Below, one piece after another: positions 18,444-27,641 of a stretch of 64,000 bases of DNA. The position numbers were made by a program, and so were the translations under genes. The notes beneath the pieces were generated by a model. That model was given only the letters and a program-made list of their open reading frames with translations. It had not been told where the DNA came from and did no database searches. Origin of the DNA: Microbacterium sp. T2.11-28 (lineage in GTDB: Bacteria > Actinomycetota > Actinomycetes > Actinomycetales > Microbacteriaceae); assembly GCF_950097975.1 (NCBI RefSeq), contig NZ_CATNHF010000001.1, forward strand, positions 861,446 to 925,445, given 5' to 3'. The first letter of the stretch is position 1, and every line of letters begins with the position of its first letter.

Positions 18444-19829
18444 TCAGACGATCTCGCCGCGCCCCTCGGGCGTGTTGAGGTGCGACTGGGAGTCGCGGAT
18501 CTTGGAGAGCGGGCCGTTGACCGTGAAGTAGCGGCCACCGCCTGCCACCAGCAGCTCCTCGGCGGGGAACTTGGTGATGACCTCGCAGCCGTCGGCGGTG
18601 ACGACGACCTCCTCCTCGATACGGGCCGCGCCCCAGCCGTCGGCGGCGGGCCAGTACGTCTCGAGGGCGAAGACCATGCCCTCCTCGAGCACCTCGGGGT
18701 GATCCAGCGAGGTCAGCCGCGAGAAGATCGGCTTCTCCCAGATCGAGAGTCCCACCCCGTGGCCGTACTGGAGGGCGAAGGCCGCCTCCTCGTCGGGGAA
18801 GCCGAACTCCTGCGCCGTCGGCCACAGCTCCACGATGTCGGCCGTCGTGGCCCCGGGCCGGACGGCCGCGATCGCGCGGTCCATGTACTCGCGGCAGCGC
18901 GTGTACGCGTCACGCTGGGCGGGACTGGCCGAACCCACCGCGAAGGTGCGGTAGTAGCAGGTGCGGTACCCGTTGAACGAGTGCAGGATGTCGAAGAAGG
19001 CGGGGTCGCCCGGCCGCACCGCGCGGTCGGAGTAGACGTGCGGGTGCGGCGCGCAGCGCTCTCCCGAGATGGCGTTCACTCCCTCGACGTACTCGGACCC
19101 CTGGTCGTAAAGCGACTTCGCCACGAGCCCGACGCACTGGTTCTCGCGCACACCGGGGCGGAGGAACTCGTACAGCTCGTCGTAGGCGGCGTCCACCATC
19201 GACGCCGCGGTGGTGAGCAGCGTGATCTCGTCCGCCGTCTTGATGCGCCGCGCCTCCATGAACACCTGCTGGCCGTCGACGACGTCGATGCCCTCGCGCT
19301 GCAGCGCGAACAGGATGGGGAGCTCGACCACGTCGACGCCGAGCGGCTCGTTCGCCAGGCCGAAGCGCTCGAGCTCGCGCTTGATCTTGCGCGCCACCTC
19401 CTCGGCGATGCCCGCGTCGGGCGGGAAGGCTCCGCGCAGCGTCGAGATGCCGGCGCGCGCCCCGGACTCCAGCCGCGGCCGCGTCGCACCGTGGTGCGGC
19501 GCGTGCGGGTCCGCGTCGGCCTCCATGTGCGTCTCGTGCAGCCACGGGTTGAGCAGCGCGTGATGCTTGGCGGCCGAGCCGAAATCCCACACGATCGGGT
19601 CGGTCTTGCGGGTCACCAGGCAGAAGCGTATGAGCTTGTCCATCGCCCAGGTGCCGATGTGGGTGGCCGAGGCGTAGCGGATGTTCGAGAAGTCGAACGC
19701 GAGCACGGCTCCGAGCGAGGATCGCTCCAGCTCGGCGTGCAGGCGCGCCAGGCGCTCGTCGCGCAGGCGCTCGAAGTCGACGCGCGCCTCCCAGTCGACG
19801 CCCATCGTCCCTCGTGTGGCGATGCTCAT
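18444..19829 (-). CDS. M24-family (aminopeptidase P / creatinase fold) hydrolase with an altered metal site, copy B
   Basis: A 461-residue paralogue of copy A. It keeps Asp280, His357, Glu390 and Glu405 but has Cys291 in place of the second metal-binding Asp (GYRTCYYRTF, identical to copy A). It further lacks the downstream His of the HE motif (SIWEKP instead of GLHERP). A 25-30 residue insertion rich in His/Asp/Pro lies near residue 100-130, and a C-terminal extension follows the M24 core. GGGAGA sits 7 bp before the ATG. It is third in the bicupin-SDR-M24 transcript. Both copies probably act on related intermediates. Confidence 0.8.
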   Translation of the reverse strand: MSIATRGTMGVDWEARVDFERLRDERLARLHAELERSSLGAVLAFDFSNIRYASATHIGTWAMDKLIRFCLVTRKTDPIVWDFGSAAKHHALLNPWLHETHMEADADPHAPHHGATRPRLESGARAGISTLRGAFPPDAGIAEEVARKIKRELERFGLANEPLGVDVVELPILFALQREGIDVVDGQQVFMEARRIKTADEITLLTTAASMVDAAYDELYEFLRPGVRENQCVGLVAKSLYDQGSEYVEGVNAISGERCAPHPHVYSDRAVRPGDPAFFDILHSFNGYRTCYYRTFAVGSASPAQRDAYTRCREYMDRAIAAVRPGATTADIVELWPTAQEFGFPDEEAAFALQYGHGVGLSIWEKPIFSRLTSLDHPEVLEEGMVFALETYWPAADGWGAARIEEEVVVTADGCEVITKFPAEELLVAGGGRYFTVNGPLSKIRDSQSHLNTPEGRGEIV

Positions 19830-19875
19830 GGTCTTCTCCCTGTCTCGGTGTGCTCGATGGTGCGCGCGGCCGCGG

Positions 19876-20583
19876 TCAGCTGATGCGCCAGCCGCGGTCG
19901 ACGTTGAGGCTGTGCGCGGAGACGCCTCGGTTGAACAGCAGGAACTTCACGGCGTCGACGACGTCGGCCATGGTGGCCAGCGCCCCGCCGGGGGTGCGGC
20001 CCTCGTATCCGCTCAGCACGCCTTCGGGCTTGGCCGACCAGAACGGGCTGTCGCCGATGATGCCGGGGTGGAGCGCGTTGACGCGGATGGGCGCGAGCTC
20101 GTGGGCGAGCGTGTTCATGAGCCCGTCGACGCCCCCGTTGATCGTCGACACGGTGGTCGAACCGGGGTACGGCGCGTCCTTCGCCCGCCCGCCGAACAGC
20201 ACGATGCCGGTCGCGACGGTGGGCTCCAGCCGATCCAGGAGCGTGTGGATCGTCTCGGTGTAGCCGATCAGCTTGAGCGTGACCAGGCGGCGCGCGCGAG
20301 CGATGTCGTACTCCCGCAGCGTGTTGGCGTCGCGCTCGATCGCAGCGAGGACCAGCCCGTCCAGGCGTCCGACGCCGGCCAGCTGCGCCGCGATGCCCTC
20401 GGGCTCCGAGACGTCGAGCGCGATGCCGGTGGCGCCCTCGCCCACGCTCGCGGCCACCTCCTCCGCGCTCTCCCGGCTGCGGCTCGTGAGGATCACGCGG
20501 TCGCCGCCGGCGACCAGGTCCTTCGCGAGTTCGAGCCCGATCCCCGAGGATCCTCCGGCGATGAGTATGGTCCGTGCGCTCAC
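19876..20583 (-). CDS. SDR-fold protein without the catalytic Tyr-Lys pair
   Basis: A 235-residue Rossmann protein with the SDR dinucleotide motif GGSSGIG (10-16). The NNAG motif is absent and the YxxxK position reads V145-S-T-I-N149, so the usual catalytic tyrosine and lysine are both missing; the active-site serine is also not obvious (LFGG). It probably binds NAD(P) but does not use the classical SDR mechanism. The GTG start overlaps the bicupin stop (GTGA). It may be a structural partner, an epimerase-like relative, or use another acid-base pair. The frame and composition are normal, so it is not a pseudogene. Confidence 0.75.
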   Translation of the reverse strand: MSARTILIAGGSSGIGLELAKDLVAGGDRVILTSRSRESAEEVAASVGEGATGIALDVSEPEGIAAQLAGVGRLDGLVLAAIERDANTLREYDIARARRLVTLKLIGYTETIHTLLDRLEPTVATGIVLFGGRAKDAPYPGSTTVSTINGGVDGLMNTLAHELAPIRVNALHPGIIGDSPFWSAKPEGVLSGYEGRTPGGALATMADVVDAVKFLLFNRGVSAHSLNVDRGWRIS

Positions 20584-21473
20584 ATCTCCTCCTCGAGACG
20601 TTCTTCCAGGTACTGCCAGTCGCGTACGAAGCGGTACGCGTGTCGCGGGGGCATCTGCGGCGACTGGGTCTCCAGCCACTGCACCTCGGCGCCGGTCGCC
20701 TCGAACGAGTGGACGCAGCCCACGCCCGCCCAGGCGATGTCGCCGGCCTTCAGCAGGAACTCCTGCCCGTCGAAGCTCGCGCGCACCTCGCCCTCGGTGA
20801 TGAGGTAGGCCTCCTCGAGCGGGTGGTCGTGGGGACCGGCCATGCCGTCGGGCGCGTAGCGCACCATGAACAGCGTGCCGAGCGTCGCGCCCAGGTCGGA
20901 GTCGACCATCATCTTCAGCGTGATGCCGCTGTAGACCAGCAGAGCGGTGCGCATGCTCGCCGACACGGCCAGGAGCTCCTGGGACTGGCGGCCCGGGTTC
21001 ATGTGCTCGGTGGTGATGTTGCCGAACGAGCGCGTCCTCGGATCGCGCGTGTCGATCCGGATCGGCTCGCGCTCGGCGATCTCGGGCACCCGGTAGGTGT
21101 CCGAGCCGTAGCGGGAGCGCGCGGGCGGGGTGAACAGGTCGGCCCACGACGCCGCGGCGTCGCCGGCGGCGCGCCAGGCGTGCGGGACGCCGATCGGGAT
21201 GACCCCGTAGTCGCCGGCGACCAGGTGGACCGTCGCCTCGGGGGTGGCCAGGACCACCTCGCCCTCCAGGATGTGGAAGCTCTCCTCGAAGGAGTGCACA
21301 TGGGTGTCGGTGCGACCGCCCGGCTCCAGGCGCGAGATGCCGAAGTCCGTGTGGGCCGCCCCGTCGTCCTCGCCGACGCCGCGCCAGCGCGTCATCCCGA
21401 CGGCGCCGGGCGCGAGCGGCCCCGGATCGAGGTACTCGGCCTCCGCTGCGTGACGGACCACGAACCTGGCCAT
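20580..21473 (-). CDS. Bicupin protein
   Basis: A 297-residue protein with two cupin domains. The N-terminal barrel has HVHSFEESFHILEGE and the C-terminal barrel HDHPLEEAYLITEGE, each with the His-x-His and Glu ligands of a metal site. Architecture and length resemble ureidoglycine aminohydrolase and other bicupin enzymes. It is the first gene of the bicupin-SDR-M24 transcript. The ATG at 21,473 was chosen because GGGAGG precedes it; the frame continues upstream through the operator region. A role in releasing ammonia from a ureido compound would suit the neighbours but is speculative. Confidence 0.8.
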   Translation of the reverse strand: MARFVVRHAAEAEYLDPGPLAPGAVGMTRWRGVGEDDGAAHTDFGISRLEPGGRTDTHVHSFEESFHILEGEVVLATPEATVHLVAGDYGVIPIGVPHAWRAAGDAAASWADLFTPPARSRYGSDTYRVPEIAEREPIRIDTRDPRTRSFGNITTEHMNPGRQSQELLAVSASMRTALLVYSGITLKMMVDSDLGATLGTLFMVRYAPDGMAGPHDHPLEEAYLITEGEVRASFDGQEFLLKAGDIAWAGVGCVHSFEATGAEVQWLETQSPQMPPRHAYRFVRDWQYLEERLEEEM

Positions 21474-21769
21474 GCGCTGCCTCCCTGGGGATCCGACCCG
21501 GCCGCGCCGCGTCGCGGGGCCGGGGAGACACCACCGTCTCGCGGTGTTCAGTCTCACTAAACCCTATGTAAACGACACGACCCTCGGCTTGTCAAGCGGA
21601 CGACGCGGACGAGAGCGCCGCACCCGCCCCGGCTATCCGAAATCGGGGGGAAACGGACTCTTCCGAAACGAGCGCCGATGCGGCATGCTGTTGGCCATCC
21701 GGCGTTTGACCCGACTGTACAAGCGCTGAACAATCTGTTTGCGGACACTGCTGATCAAAGGAGATGGCG
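21474..21769. promoter_or_regulatory. Divergent control region between the bicupin operon and the second amidohydrolase operon
   Basis: Minus strand: TTGACA (21,595-21,590), 17 bp, TTTACA (21,572-21,567). Plus strand: TTGACC (21,706-21,711), 17 bp, AACAAT (21,729-21,734), followed by AAAGGAG at 21,757. Downstream of the minus promoter lies the exact 12-mer GGTGTTCAGTCT (21,543-21,554), part of an inverted repeat GTTCAGT-CTC-ACTAAAC (21,546-21,562). The region between 21,600 and 21,700 holds nothing I can name. Confidence 0.55.
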
Positions 21770-23221
21770 ATGTCAGACGTCCCTGCCCCCACGGCCTCCC
21801 CCGCCCCCGCACCGCACGCCGGACAGCCGGTGCTGTTCCGCGGCGGCATCGTGCTCACGATGGACGACGCCCACACCGTGCTGCCGCGCGGCGACGTGCT
21901 CGTCCGGGACGGCGTCATCGCAGAGGTGGGCGTGAACGTCGACGCCCCCGACGACGCGCTCGTCATCGACGCCTCGGGCGGCATCGTCATGCCGGGCATG
22001 GTCGACACGCACCGGCACATGTGGCAGACCGCGATGCGGGCCTACGGCGCCGACTGGACGCTCACGCAGTACTTCGTCTGGTACTACCTGCAGCACGGCG
22101 CGAAGTTCCGCCCCCAGGACTACGCCGCCGGCAACCTCATCTCCGCCCTCGATGCGATCGAGTCCGGCGTGACGACCAGCGTGGACTGGTCCCATGGCCT
22201 GCGCACCGTGGAGCACGGCGAAGCGGCCTTCGACGCCCTCGTCTCCTCGCCCGGCCGGTTCGTCTTCGCCTACGGCAACATCCACCAGTCGCCCTGGGAG
22301 TGGACCGCCGATCCCGCCATCCAACGGCTTCTCGTCGCCTCGCGCGACGACTCCCGCATGTTCGGCACCCAGATCGCCTTCGACGTGCCCAACCAGGACG
22401 AGCAGTTTCCCGAGCTGGCCGCCTACCGCGTGGCCAAGGAGCTCGGTCTGCGCGTGACGACCCATGCGGGCGTCTGGGGCGCCACCAATGACTGGGGGAT
22501 CCGCAACGCCTACCGCGCCGGTGTCATGGAGGAGGGGTTCACCTACGTCCACGCGGCCTCGCTGTCCGAGGAGAGCTACCAGATGATCGCCGCCACCGGC
22601 GGCAACGTCTCGCTGGCGACCGAGTCCGAGGACACCTGCGGGCAGGGGTACCCGCCCATCCACCAGCTGCGCCGTCACGGCATCCCCACCTCGCTCTCCG
22701 TCGACACGAGCGTGTGGTTCAGCGCCGACCTGTTCTCGGCCATGCGGGCCACCGTCAACGCCGACCGCGCGCTCGAGCACTTCCACGCCCACCGCCGCGA
22801 GCCGGCCGAGACCGTGACCCACGTGAAGCTGCGGGCCGAGGACGTCGTGCACATGGCCACGCGGGGCGGGGCGCAGGCGATCGGGGAGGACTCCCGGATC
22901 GGCTCGCTGGAGGTCGGCAAGCTCGGCGACGTGATCCTCCTCAAGAACGAGGACTCCCCCACCTGGGCACCGCTCATCAACCCCTGGGGCCAGATCGTGT
23001 ACCAGGCGCAGCGCGGCGACGTGCACACCGTGCTCGTGGGCGGCGAGGCGGTGAAGTGGAACGGCAAGGTCATCGCCGGCGACCTCCGCGGCGTGCGCGC
23101 GAAGCTGGACGACACCGTCGCCTACCTCGAGCGCGAGGTCGGCGACGACTGGATCGCCGGGCAGCACCCCGACATCCCCGAGACCGAGGTGCTCACCAAC
23201 CCGTACCAGTACAAGAAGTGA
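21770..23221 (+). CDS. Amidohydrolase / deaminase of the cytosine deaminase-like (TRZ/ATZ) superfamily
   Basis: A 483-residue cytoplasmic metal hydrolase. The metal-binding HxH is His81/His83 in DTHRHMWQ; a later His is in VTTHAGVWG, another in YVHAAS and the catalytic-site Asp in LSVDTSVW. Close families deaminate purine or pyrimidine bases, S-adenosylhomocysteine or 8-oxoguanine, or dechlorinate triazines. The ATG at 21,770 is preferred because AAAGGAG ends 6 bp before it, whereas the ATG at 21,764 directly abuts it. It faces away from the bicupin operon and overlaps a Rid gene by 4 bp, so it belongs to the same island. Confidence 0.82.
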   Translation: MSDVPAPTASPAPAPHAGQPVLFRGGIVLTMDDAHTVLPRGDVLVRDGVIAEVGVNVDAPDDALVIDASGGIVMPGMVDTHRHMWQTAMRAYGADWTLTQYFVWYYLQHGAKFRPQDYAAGNLISALDAIESGVTTSVDWSHGLRTVEHGEAAFDALVSSPGRFVFAYGNIHQSPWEWTADPAIQRLLVASRDDSRMFGTQIAFDVPNQDEQFPELAAYRVAKELGLRVTTHAGVWGATNDWGIRNAYRAGVMEEGFTYVHAASLSEESYQMIAATGGNVSLATESEDTCGQGYPPIHQLRRHGIPTSLSVDTSVWFSADLFSAMRATVNADRALEHFHAHRREPAETVTHVKLRAEDVVHMATRGGAQAIGEDSRIGSLEVGKLGDVILLKNEDSPTWAPLINPWGQIVYQAQRGDVHTVLVGGEAVKWNGKVIAGDLRGVRAKLDDTVAYLEREVGDDWIAGQHPDIPETEVLTNPYQYKK

Positions 23222-23625
23222 GCGCCGCGGGCTCCGATCCGTCCGGCGGACGGGTCCTCCGGTATCCGGCGCCGGTCTACCCGGGGATCTCCGACAGCGT
23301 GCGCGTGCGCGCGGGCGAGCTCCTCTTCGTATCCGGGGTCGTGGGCCTCGAGGACGACGGGACGGCGCCGGCGTCGTTCGAGCGGGCGGTGGCGCTCGCC
23401 TACGCGGGGCTTCGCCGGGCGCTCGCCGCAGCCGGTGCATCGCCGGAGGACATCGTGCGCGTCGGCGTCTACATCGCCGGTCTCGACGAGCAGAAGCTCG
23501 CCGTCTGGCGTTCGGTCCGCGACCGCATCATGGGTGGCGATGACCTTCCCGCCAGCACGCTCCTCGGGGTGTCGTGGCTGGTCGGGGGCGCAGCGATCGA
23601 GATCGACGCCGTGGCTGCGGTCTGA
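23218..23625 (+). CDS. RidA/YjgF-family protein lacking the canonical Arg105 (second copy)
   Basis: A 135-residue Rid protein starting at a GTG that overlaps the deaminase stop (GTGA). As in the first Rid gene, the Arg105 position is not arginine (PASTLL in place of PARSCV), so it is not a canonical 2-aminoacrylate deaminase. Pairing of an amidohydrolase with a Rid protein occurs in both halves of the island, pointing to a similar chemistry step on an imine or enamine intermediate. The 3' end is followed by a strong hairpin. Confidence 0.78.
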   Translation: MSAAGSDPSGGRVLRYPAPVYPGISDSVRVRAGELLFVSGVVGLEDDGTAPASFERAVALAYAGLRRALAAAGASPEDIVRVGVYIAGLDEQKLAVWRSVRDRIMGGDDLPASTLLGVSWLVGGAAIEIDAVAAV

Positions 23626-23640
23626 CCCCTTCCCTCATCC

Positions 23641-23719
23641 CGAGCCGACACGCTTTGCGCGAGCCGACACGCTGCGCACCGCACGCAGCGTGTCGGCTCG
23701 CGCGCATCGTGTCGGCTCG
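23641..23719. terminator. Nested hairpins between converging genes
   Basis: Inner perfect stem of 17 bp: 23,660-23,676 with 23,684-23,700, loop of 7 nt. Outer pair CGAGCCGACACG (23,641-23,652) with CGTGTCGGCTCG (23,708-23,719) is the same word again. No T-run follows, so it is not a classical intrinsic terminator. It probably ends both the Rid and the rlmB transcripts and may be a copy of a repeat family. Confidence 0.65.
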
Positions 23720-23746
23720 GCGAGGTGGGTGAGCGTGGCGGCGGGC

Positions 23747-24739
23747 CTACTCCTGCGCGGCGCGGAGGGTGGACACCTGGTAGAGCGCGACCGACGCGGC
23801 GATGCCGGCGTTGAGCGACTCGGTGGCCGTCGAGATCGGGATCGAGACGATCTGGTCGCAGTTCTCGGTCACCAGGCGCGAGAGTCCCTTGCCCTCCGAG
23901 CCGACGACGATCACGACCGGACGGTCGGCCAGCTCGAGCGCGGGGAGCGACACGTCGCCGTCGCCCGCGAGCCCCAGGACGAACACGCCCTGCTTCTTGA
24001 ACTCCTTGAGCGTCGTCGTCAGGTTGGGGGCGACGGCCACGGGGATGCGCGCCGCCGCGCCGGCACTCGTCTTCCACGCCGCGGAGTTCACGCTCGCCGA
24101 CCGCCGCTGCGGCACGATGACGCCCTGCCCGCCGAAAGCCGCGGTCGAGCGGATGATCGCGCCGAGGTTGCGCGGGTCGGTGACGCCGTCCAGCGCCACC
24201 AGCAGCGGCAGCTGGCCGCGGTCGATGATCTCCTCGAGCAGGTCCTGCGGGTGCGCGTACTCGTAGGGCGGCACCTTCAGGGCGACGCCCTGGTGCACGC
24301 CGTCGAACCCGGCCATGCGGTCGAGTTCGGGACGCGTCACCTCGAGCACGGGGATGCCGCGCTGGGTCGCGGTGGCGAGCATCTCCTTGACGCGGTCGTC
24401 CATCTCCACGCGCTGGGCGATGTAGAAGGCGGTCGCGGGGATGCGCGCGCGCAGCGCCTCGAGCACCGAGTTGCGGCCGGTGACCACCTCGGTGTCCTCG
24501 TCCTTCTTCGCGCGGCCGCCGGAGGTCGACGTGCGCGCCTTGCCGGGCGCGCCCTTGCCGCCCGCCGCGGCGTACCGCTCGGCCGCGGCCTTGCGCTTGC
24601 CGGCCGGGTGCCAGGCGCGGTCCTCGGCCTTGGGGGTCGGGCCGCGACCCTCGAGCGAGCGCCGGTTCTTGCCGCCGGTGCCCTTCGTGGGTCCCTTCTT
24701 CTTGCCCTTGCCTGCGGAGGGGTTGCCGGGCTTAGCCAT
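23747..24739 (-). CDS. rlmB: 23S rRNA (guanosine-2'-O)-methyltransferase RlmB (SpoU/TrmH family)
   Basis: A 330-residue SPOUT methyltransferase that 2'-O-methylates G2251 of 23S rRNA in E. coli. The N-terminal 80 residues are a Lys/Gly-rich basic tail, typical for actinobacteria. Next comes the RNA-binding SpoU substrate domain (VVTGRNSVLEAL), then the knotted catalytic domain with motif 1 NLGAIIRSTAAFG, motif 2 VVGSEGKGLSR and motif 3 IPISTATESLNAGIAASVAL. The start overlaps the cysS stop by 8 bp, an actinobacterial gene pair. Confidence 0.92.
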   Translation of the reverse strand: MAKPGNPSAGKGKKKGPTKGTGGKNRRSLEGRGPTPKAEDRAWHPAGKRKAAAERYAAAGGKGAPGKARTSTSGGRAKKDEDTEVVTGRNSVLEALRARIPATAFYIAQRVEMDDRVKEMLATATQRGIPVLEVTRPELDRMAGFDGVHQGVALKVPPYEYAHPQDLLEEIIDRGQLPLLVALDGVTDPRNLGAIIRSTAAFGGQGVIVPQRRSASVNSAAWKTSAGAAARIPVAVAPNLTTTLKEFKKQGVFVLGLAGDGDVSLPALELADRPVVIVVGSEGKGLSRLVTENCDQIVSIPISTATESLNAGIAASVALYQVSTLRAAQE

Positions 24740-26156
24740 CGTTCAGACTCCAATGGGTCCCGTCGGGACCGTCTTCGAGGGCGATGCCGGCCGCCGCGAT
24801 CGCGTCGCGGATGCGGTCGGCTGCCGCCCAGTCCTTGCTCTCGCGCGCCTGGGCGCGCTGGGTGATCATCGTCTGCACCAGGGCGTCGAGCGCCGCGGTC
24901 TCGGCGCCGCCGCCGGCGGTGCGCCACTGCGGATCGCTCGGGTTCAGCCCCAGGATGCCCGTCATGCGGCCGACCTCGACGGCGGCGGTCGCCGCTGCGG
25001 CGTGGTCGCCCGCGTCGAGGGCCGTGTTGCCGGCGCGCACGCGCTCGTGCACCACGGCGAGCGCCTGCGGCACGCCCAGGTCGTCGTCCAGCGCCGCGGC
25101 GAACTCGTCCGGCAGGTCGGCGGCGGTCATCCGGCCCTTCAGCCCGAGGGCACGGGTCGCGCGCTGCTGGAAGGTGCGGATGCGGTCGAGCGCCGCCTCG
25201 GCCTCGTCGAAGGAGGTCGGCGAGATGTCGAGGCTGGAGCGGTAGTGCGCAGCGGCGAGGGCGTACCGGACGACCAGCGGATCGTGGTCGCGGAGCACGT
25301 CGTCGGCGAGCAGGAAGTTGCCCAGGGACTTCGACATCTTCTGGTCGCCGACGGTGACGAGGCCGTTGTGCACCCAGTAGCGCGCGAACGCATCGCCCGC
25401 GGCCGTCGACTGGGCCAGCTCGTTCTCGTGGTGCGGGAAGCGGAGGTCGAGACCGCCGCCGTGGATGTCGAACTCGGCACCGAGGTACCGCCTGCTCATG
25501 GCGGAGCACTCGATGTGCCAGCCGGGGCGGCCCGCGCCCCAGGGCGAGTCCCACACGGCCGACGCGGGCTCGTCCGCCTTCGCGCCCTTCCACAGCGCGA
25601 AGTCGCGCGGATCCCGCTTGCCGCGGGGATCGGCGTCGGCGGCGGGCTCCATGGCGTCGATCGACTGGTGCGTGAGCGCGCCGTACCTGGGCCACGACCG
25701 CACATCGAAGTACACGTCGCCGCTCGCCCCGGCCCCCGAGCTCCCCGAGGGATACGCATGGCCGGCCTCGATCAGGCGCTCGATCAGCTCGATCATCTGC
25801 GGGATGGATGCCGTCGCGCGCGGCTCGTAGGTGGGGGGAAGGATGCCGACCGCGGCATACGCCCGCGTGAATTCGCGCTCCATGCGGTACGCCAGCGCCC
25901 ACCACGGCTCCGCGTCGGTCGCGTTGATCAGCACCTTGTCGTCGATGTCGGTCACGTTGCGCACGAACGTGACCCGCCCGAAGCGGTAGGTCAGCCAGCG
26001 GCGCAGGAGGTCGAAGCTCAGCGCGGCGCGGACGTGACCGATGTGGGGACCGGACTGCACGGTGGGGCCGCAGACGTAGAGGGTGACGTTCGACGGATCG
26101 AGCGGCGCGAAGTCGCGCAGCGCCTGAGCCTGGGAGTCGTAGAGGCGGACCGTCAC
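24732..26156 (-). CDS. cysS: Cysteinyl-tRNA synthetase
   Basis: A 474-residue class I synthetase that charges tRNA-Cys. The ATP-binding signatures are HIGH (38-41) and KMSKS (273-277). The cysteine-selecting zinc site is Cys29, Cys217, His242 and Glu246. The catalytic core is followed by the DALR-like helical domain. Length matches the family. It is the first gene of a two-gene transcript with rlmB. A short insertion of Ser/Gly near residue 137-146 is unusual but lies in a surface loop. Confidence 0.95.
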   Translation of the reverse strand: MTVRLYDSQAQALRDFAPLDPSNVTLYVCGPTVQSGPHIGHVRAALSFDLLRRWLTYRFGRVTFVRNVTDIDDKVLINATDAEPWWALAYRMEREFTRAYAAVGILPPTYEPRATASIPQMIELIERLIEAGHAYPSGSSGAGASGDVYFDVRSWPRYGALTHQSIDAMEPAADADPRGKRDPRDFALWKGAKADEPASAVWDSPWGAGRPGWHIECSAMSRRYLGAEFDIHGGGLDLRFPHHENELAQSTAAGDAFARYWVHNGLVTVGDQKMSKSLGNFLLADDVLRDHDPLVVRYALAAAHYRSSLDISPTSFDEAEAALDRIRTFQQRATRALGLKGRMTAADLPDEFAAALDDDLGVPQALAVVHERVRAGNTALDAGDHAAAATAAVEVGRMTGILGLNPSDPQWRTAGGGAETAALDALVQTMITQRAQARESKDWAAADRIRDAIAAAGIALEDGPDGTHWSLNDG

Positions 26157-26195
26157 CGCACCAGCCTACCGGCGCGCGCCCTGTAGAACTGTAGG

Positions 26196-27116
26196 GTGCT
26201 CGCCGTCCTCGCCGTCCTCGCCGCCGCCGTGCTGTTCGGCACGACCGGCACCTCGCAGGCGCTCGGCCCGGAGGGCACCACGCCGCTGTCGATCGGGGTG
26301 ATGCGCCTGGTCGTGGGCGGCACCGTCCTCGCCGCGATCGGCTTCACGCTCGCGCGGCGCCGCATCCGCCGGCATCCGAATCCGCTCCCCACCCGTCGCG
26401 CGATCGCGCTCATGGCCGTGACGGGCGTCTGCCTCGCCGCCTACCAGCCGCTGTTCTTCCTCGGGACGGCCCGCGGCGGCGTCGCCGTGGGCACCGTGAT
26501 CGCGCTCGGGTCGGCGCCCGTGATCGCCGGCCTGCTGGAGTGGGCGCTCACGCGCCGCCTGCCCTCGGCGACCTGGATGGTCGCGACGGTCCTCGCCACG
26601 GCCGGCGTCGTGGTCCTCGGTGTCGGGGGCGCGGCGGGCGGAGCGGGCGGCACCGACCCGCTCGGCCTCGTCGGCTCGGTCGGCGCCGGCGCCTCGTTCG
26701 CCGTGTTCGCGAACGCTCAGCGGCGGCTGATGGACGCGGGATGGGACCCGTTCACGGTCGCTGGGGCGATGGGCGCGTGGTCGGCGGGGGTGGCGGTGCT
26801 GGCACTGCCGTTCGTCGACGTCTCGTGGGTGCTCGGTCCCGCCGGCCTCGTGATGACGCTCTGGCTCGGCATCGCGACGATCGCCGTCGCCTACACGCTC
26901 TTCACCTGGGGACTGGAGCGGCTGACGGCTGCGACGGCAGCCACGCTCACCCTGGCCGAGCCGCTGACGGCGAGCATCCTGGGCATCGCGGTGCTCGGCG
27001 AACGGCTGAGCGGACTCGCCGTCGCGGGCCTCGGCATCCTCGCCACCGGTCTCGTGCTGCTCGCCTGGGGCTCCCGCCGCCCCCGCGACCCGGCGCCGTA
27101 CGCCCTCGAGGGCTGA
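26196..27116 (+). CDS. EamA/DMT-superfamily transporter
   Basis: A 306-residue membrane protein with two EamA repeats and ten predicted helices (about 2-20, 32-50, 67-87, 90-110, 115-135, 150-168, 180-198, 205-225, 232-252, 258-285). DMT carriers of this type export amino acids or other metabolites. It starts at a GTG with almost no upstream space from the divergent cysS gene (39 bp) and no Shine-Dalgarno sequence, so it may be translated from a leaderless mRNA. The substrate is unknown. Confidence 0.85.
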   Translation: MLAVLAVLAAAVLFGTTGTSQALGPEGTTPLSIGVMRLVVGGTVLAAIGFTLARRRIRRHPNPLPTRRAIALMAVTGVCLAAYQPLFFLGTARGGVAVGTVIALGSAPVIAGLLEWALTRRLPSATWMVATVLATAGVVVLGVGGAAGGAGGTDPLGLVGSVGAGASFAVFANAQRRLMDAGWDPFTVAGAMGAWSAGVAVLALPFVDVSWVLGPAGLVMTLWLGIATIAVAYTLFTWGLERLTAATAATLTLAEPLTASILGIAVLGERLSGLAVAGLGILATGLVLLAWGSRRPRDPAPYALEG

Positions 27117-27159
27117 GCGGGAAACGCCGGCGAAACCTGGCCCTGGCATCCTGACGACC

Positions 27160-27621
27160 GTGACCCTCCGCATCATCGTCGACGACCTCTCCGGCACGCA
27201 GACCCTGCGACTGATCGCCGCGCACCTCGCGGGCATGCACGAGCTGACCCCGGCGTGCAGCGTCCACGCCCTCGACGCGGGCGCCCTCGCCGATCCGGCC
27301 GTCACCGTGTGGTCGGCCTGGCAGGGCGAGGACCTGGTGGGGATCGGCGCGCTGAAGCAGCTCGACGACGAGCGCGGGGAGCTCAAATCGATGCGCGTCG
27401 ACGACCGGTTCCGCGGCACCGGGGCGGGGCGGGCGCTCCTCCTTCACATCGTCGCGGAGGCGCGGGCCCGCGGCATCCGCTCGCTCTGGCTCGAGACCGG
27501 CGCCGAGGCCGCGTTCGTCCCCGCTCGCCGGCTGTACGCGAGCGAGGGGTTCACGGAGTGCGGACCCTTCGGCGACTACCGGCACGACCCGCTGTCGGTG
27601 TTCATGACCCGGTCGCTCTGA
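27160..27621 (+). CDS. GNAT-family N-acetyltransferase
   Basis: A 153-residue acetyl-CoA-dependent acyltransferase. The acetyl-CoA pyrophosphate loop is in VDDRFRGTGAGRALL (motif A), followed by the motif B region SLWLETG and ARRLYASEGF. The sequence resembles YafP/PhnO-like small-molecule acetylases. GTG start; the gene lies 43 bp after the DMT gene and converges on ispDF with only 20 bp between them. The substrate is not identifiable from sequence. Confidence 0.85.
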   Translation: MTLRIIVDDLSGTQTLRLIAAHLAGMHELTPACSVHALDAGALADPAVTVWSAWQGEDLVGIGALKQLDDERGELKSMRVDDRFRGTGAGRALLLHIVAEARARGIRSLWLETGAEAAFVPARRLYASEGFTECGPFGDYRHDPLSVFMTRSL

Positions 27622-27641
27622 AGCGCTCCGTCGGAACCGGT

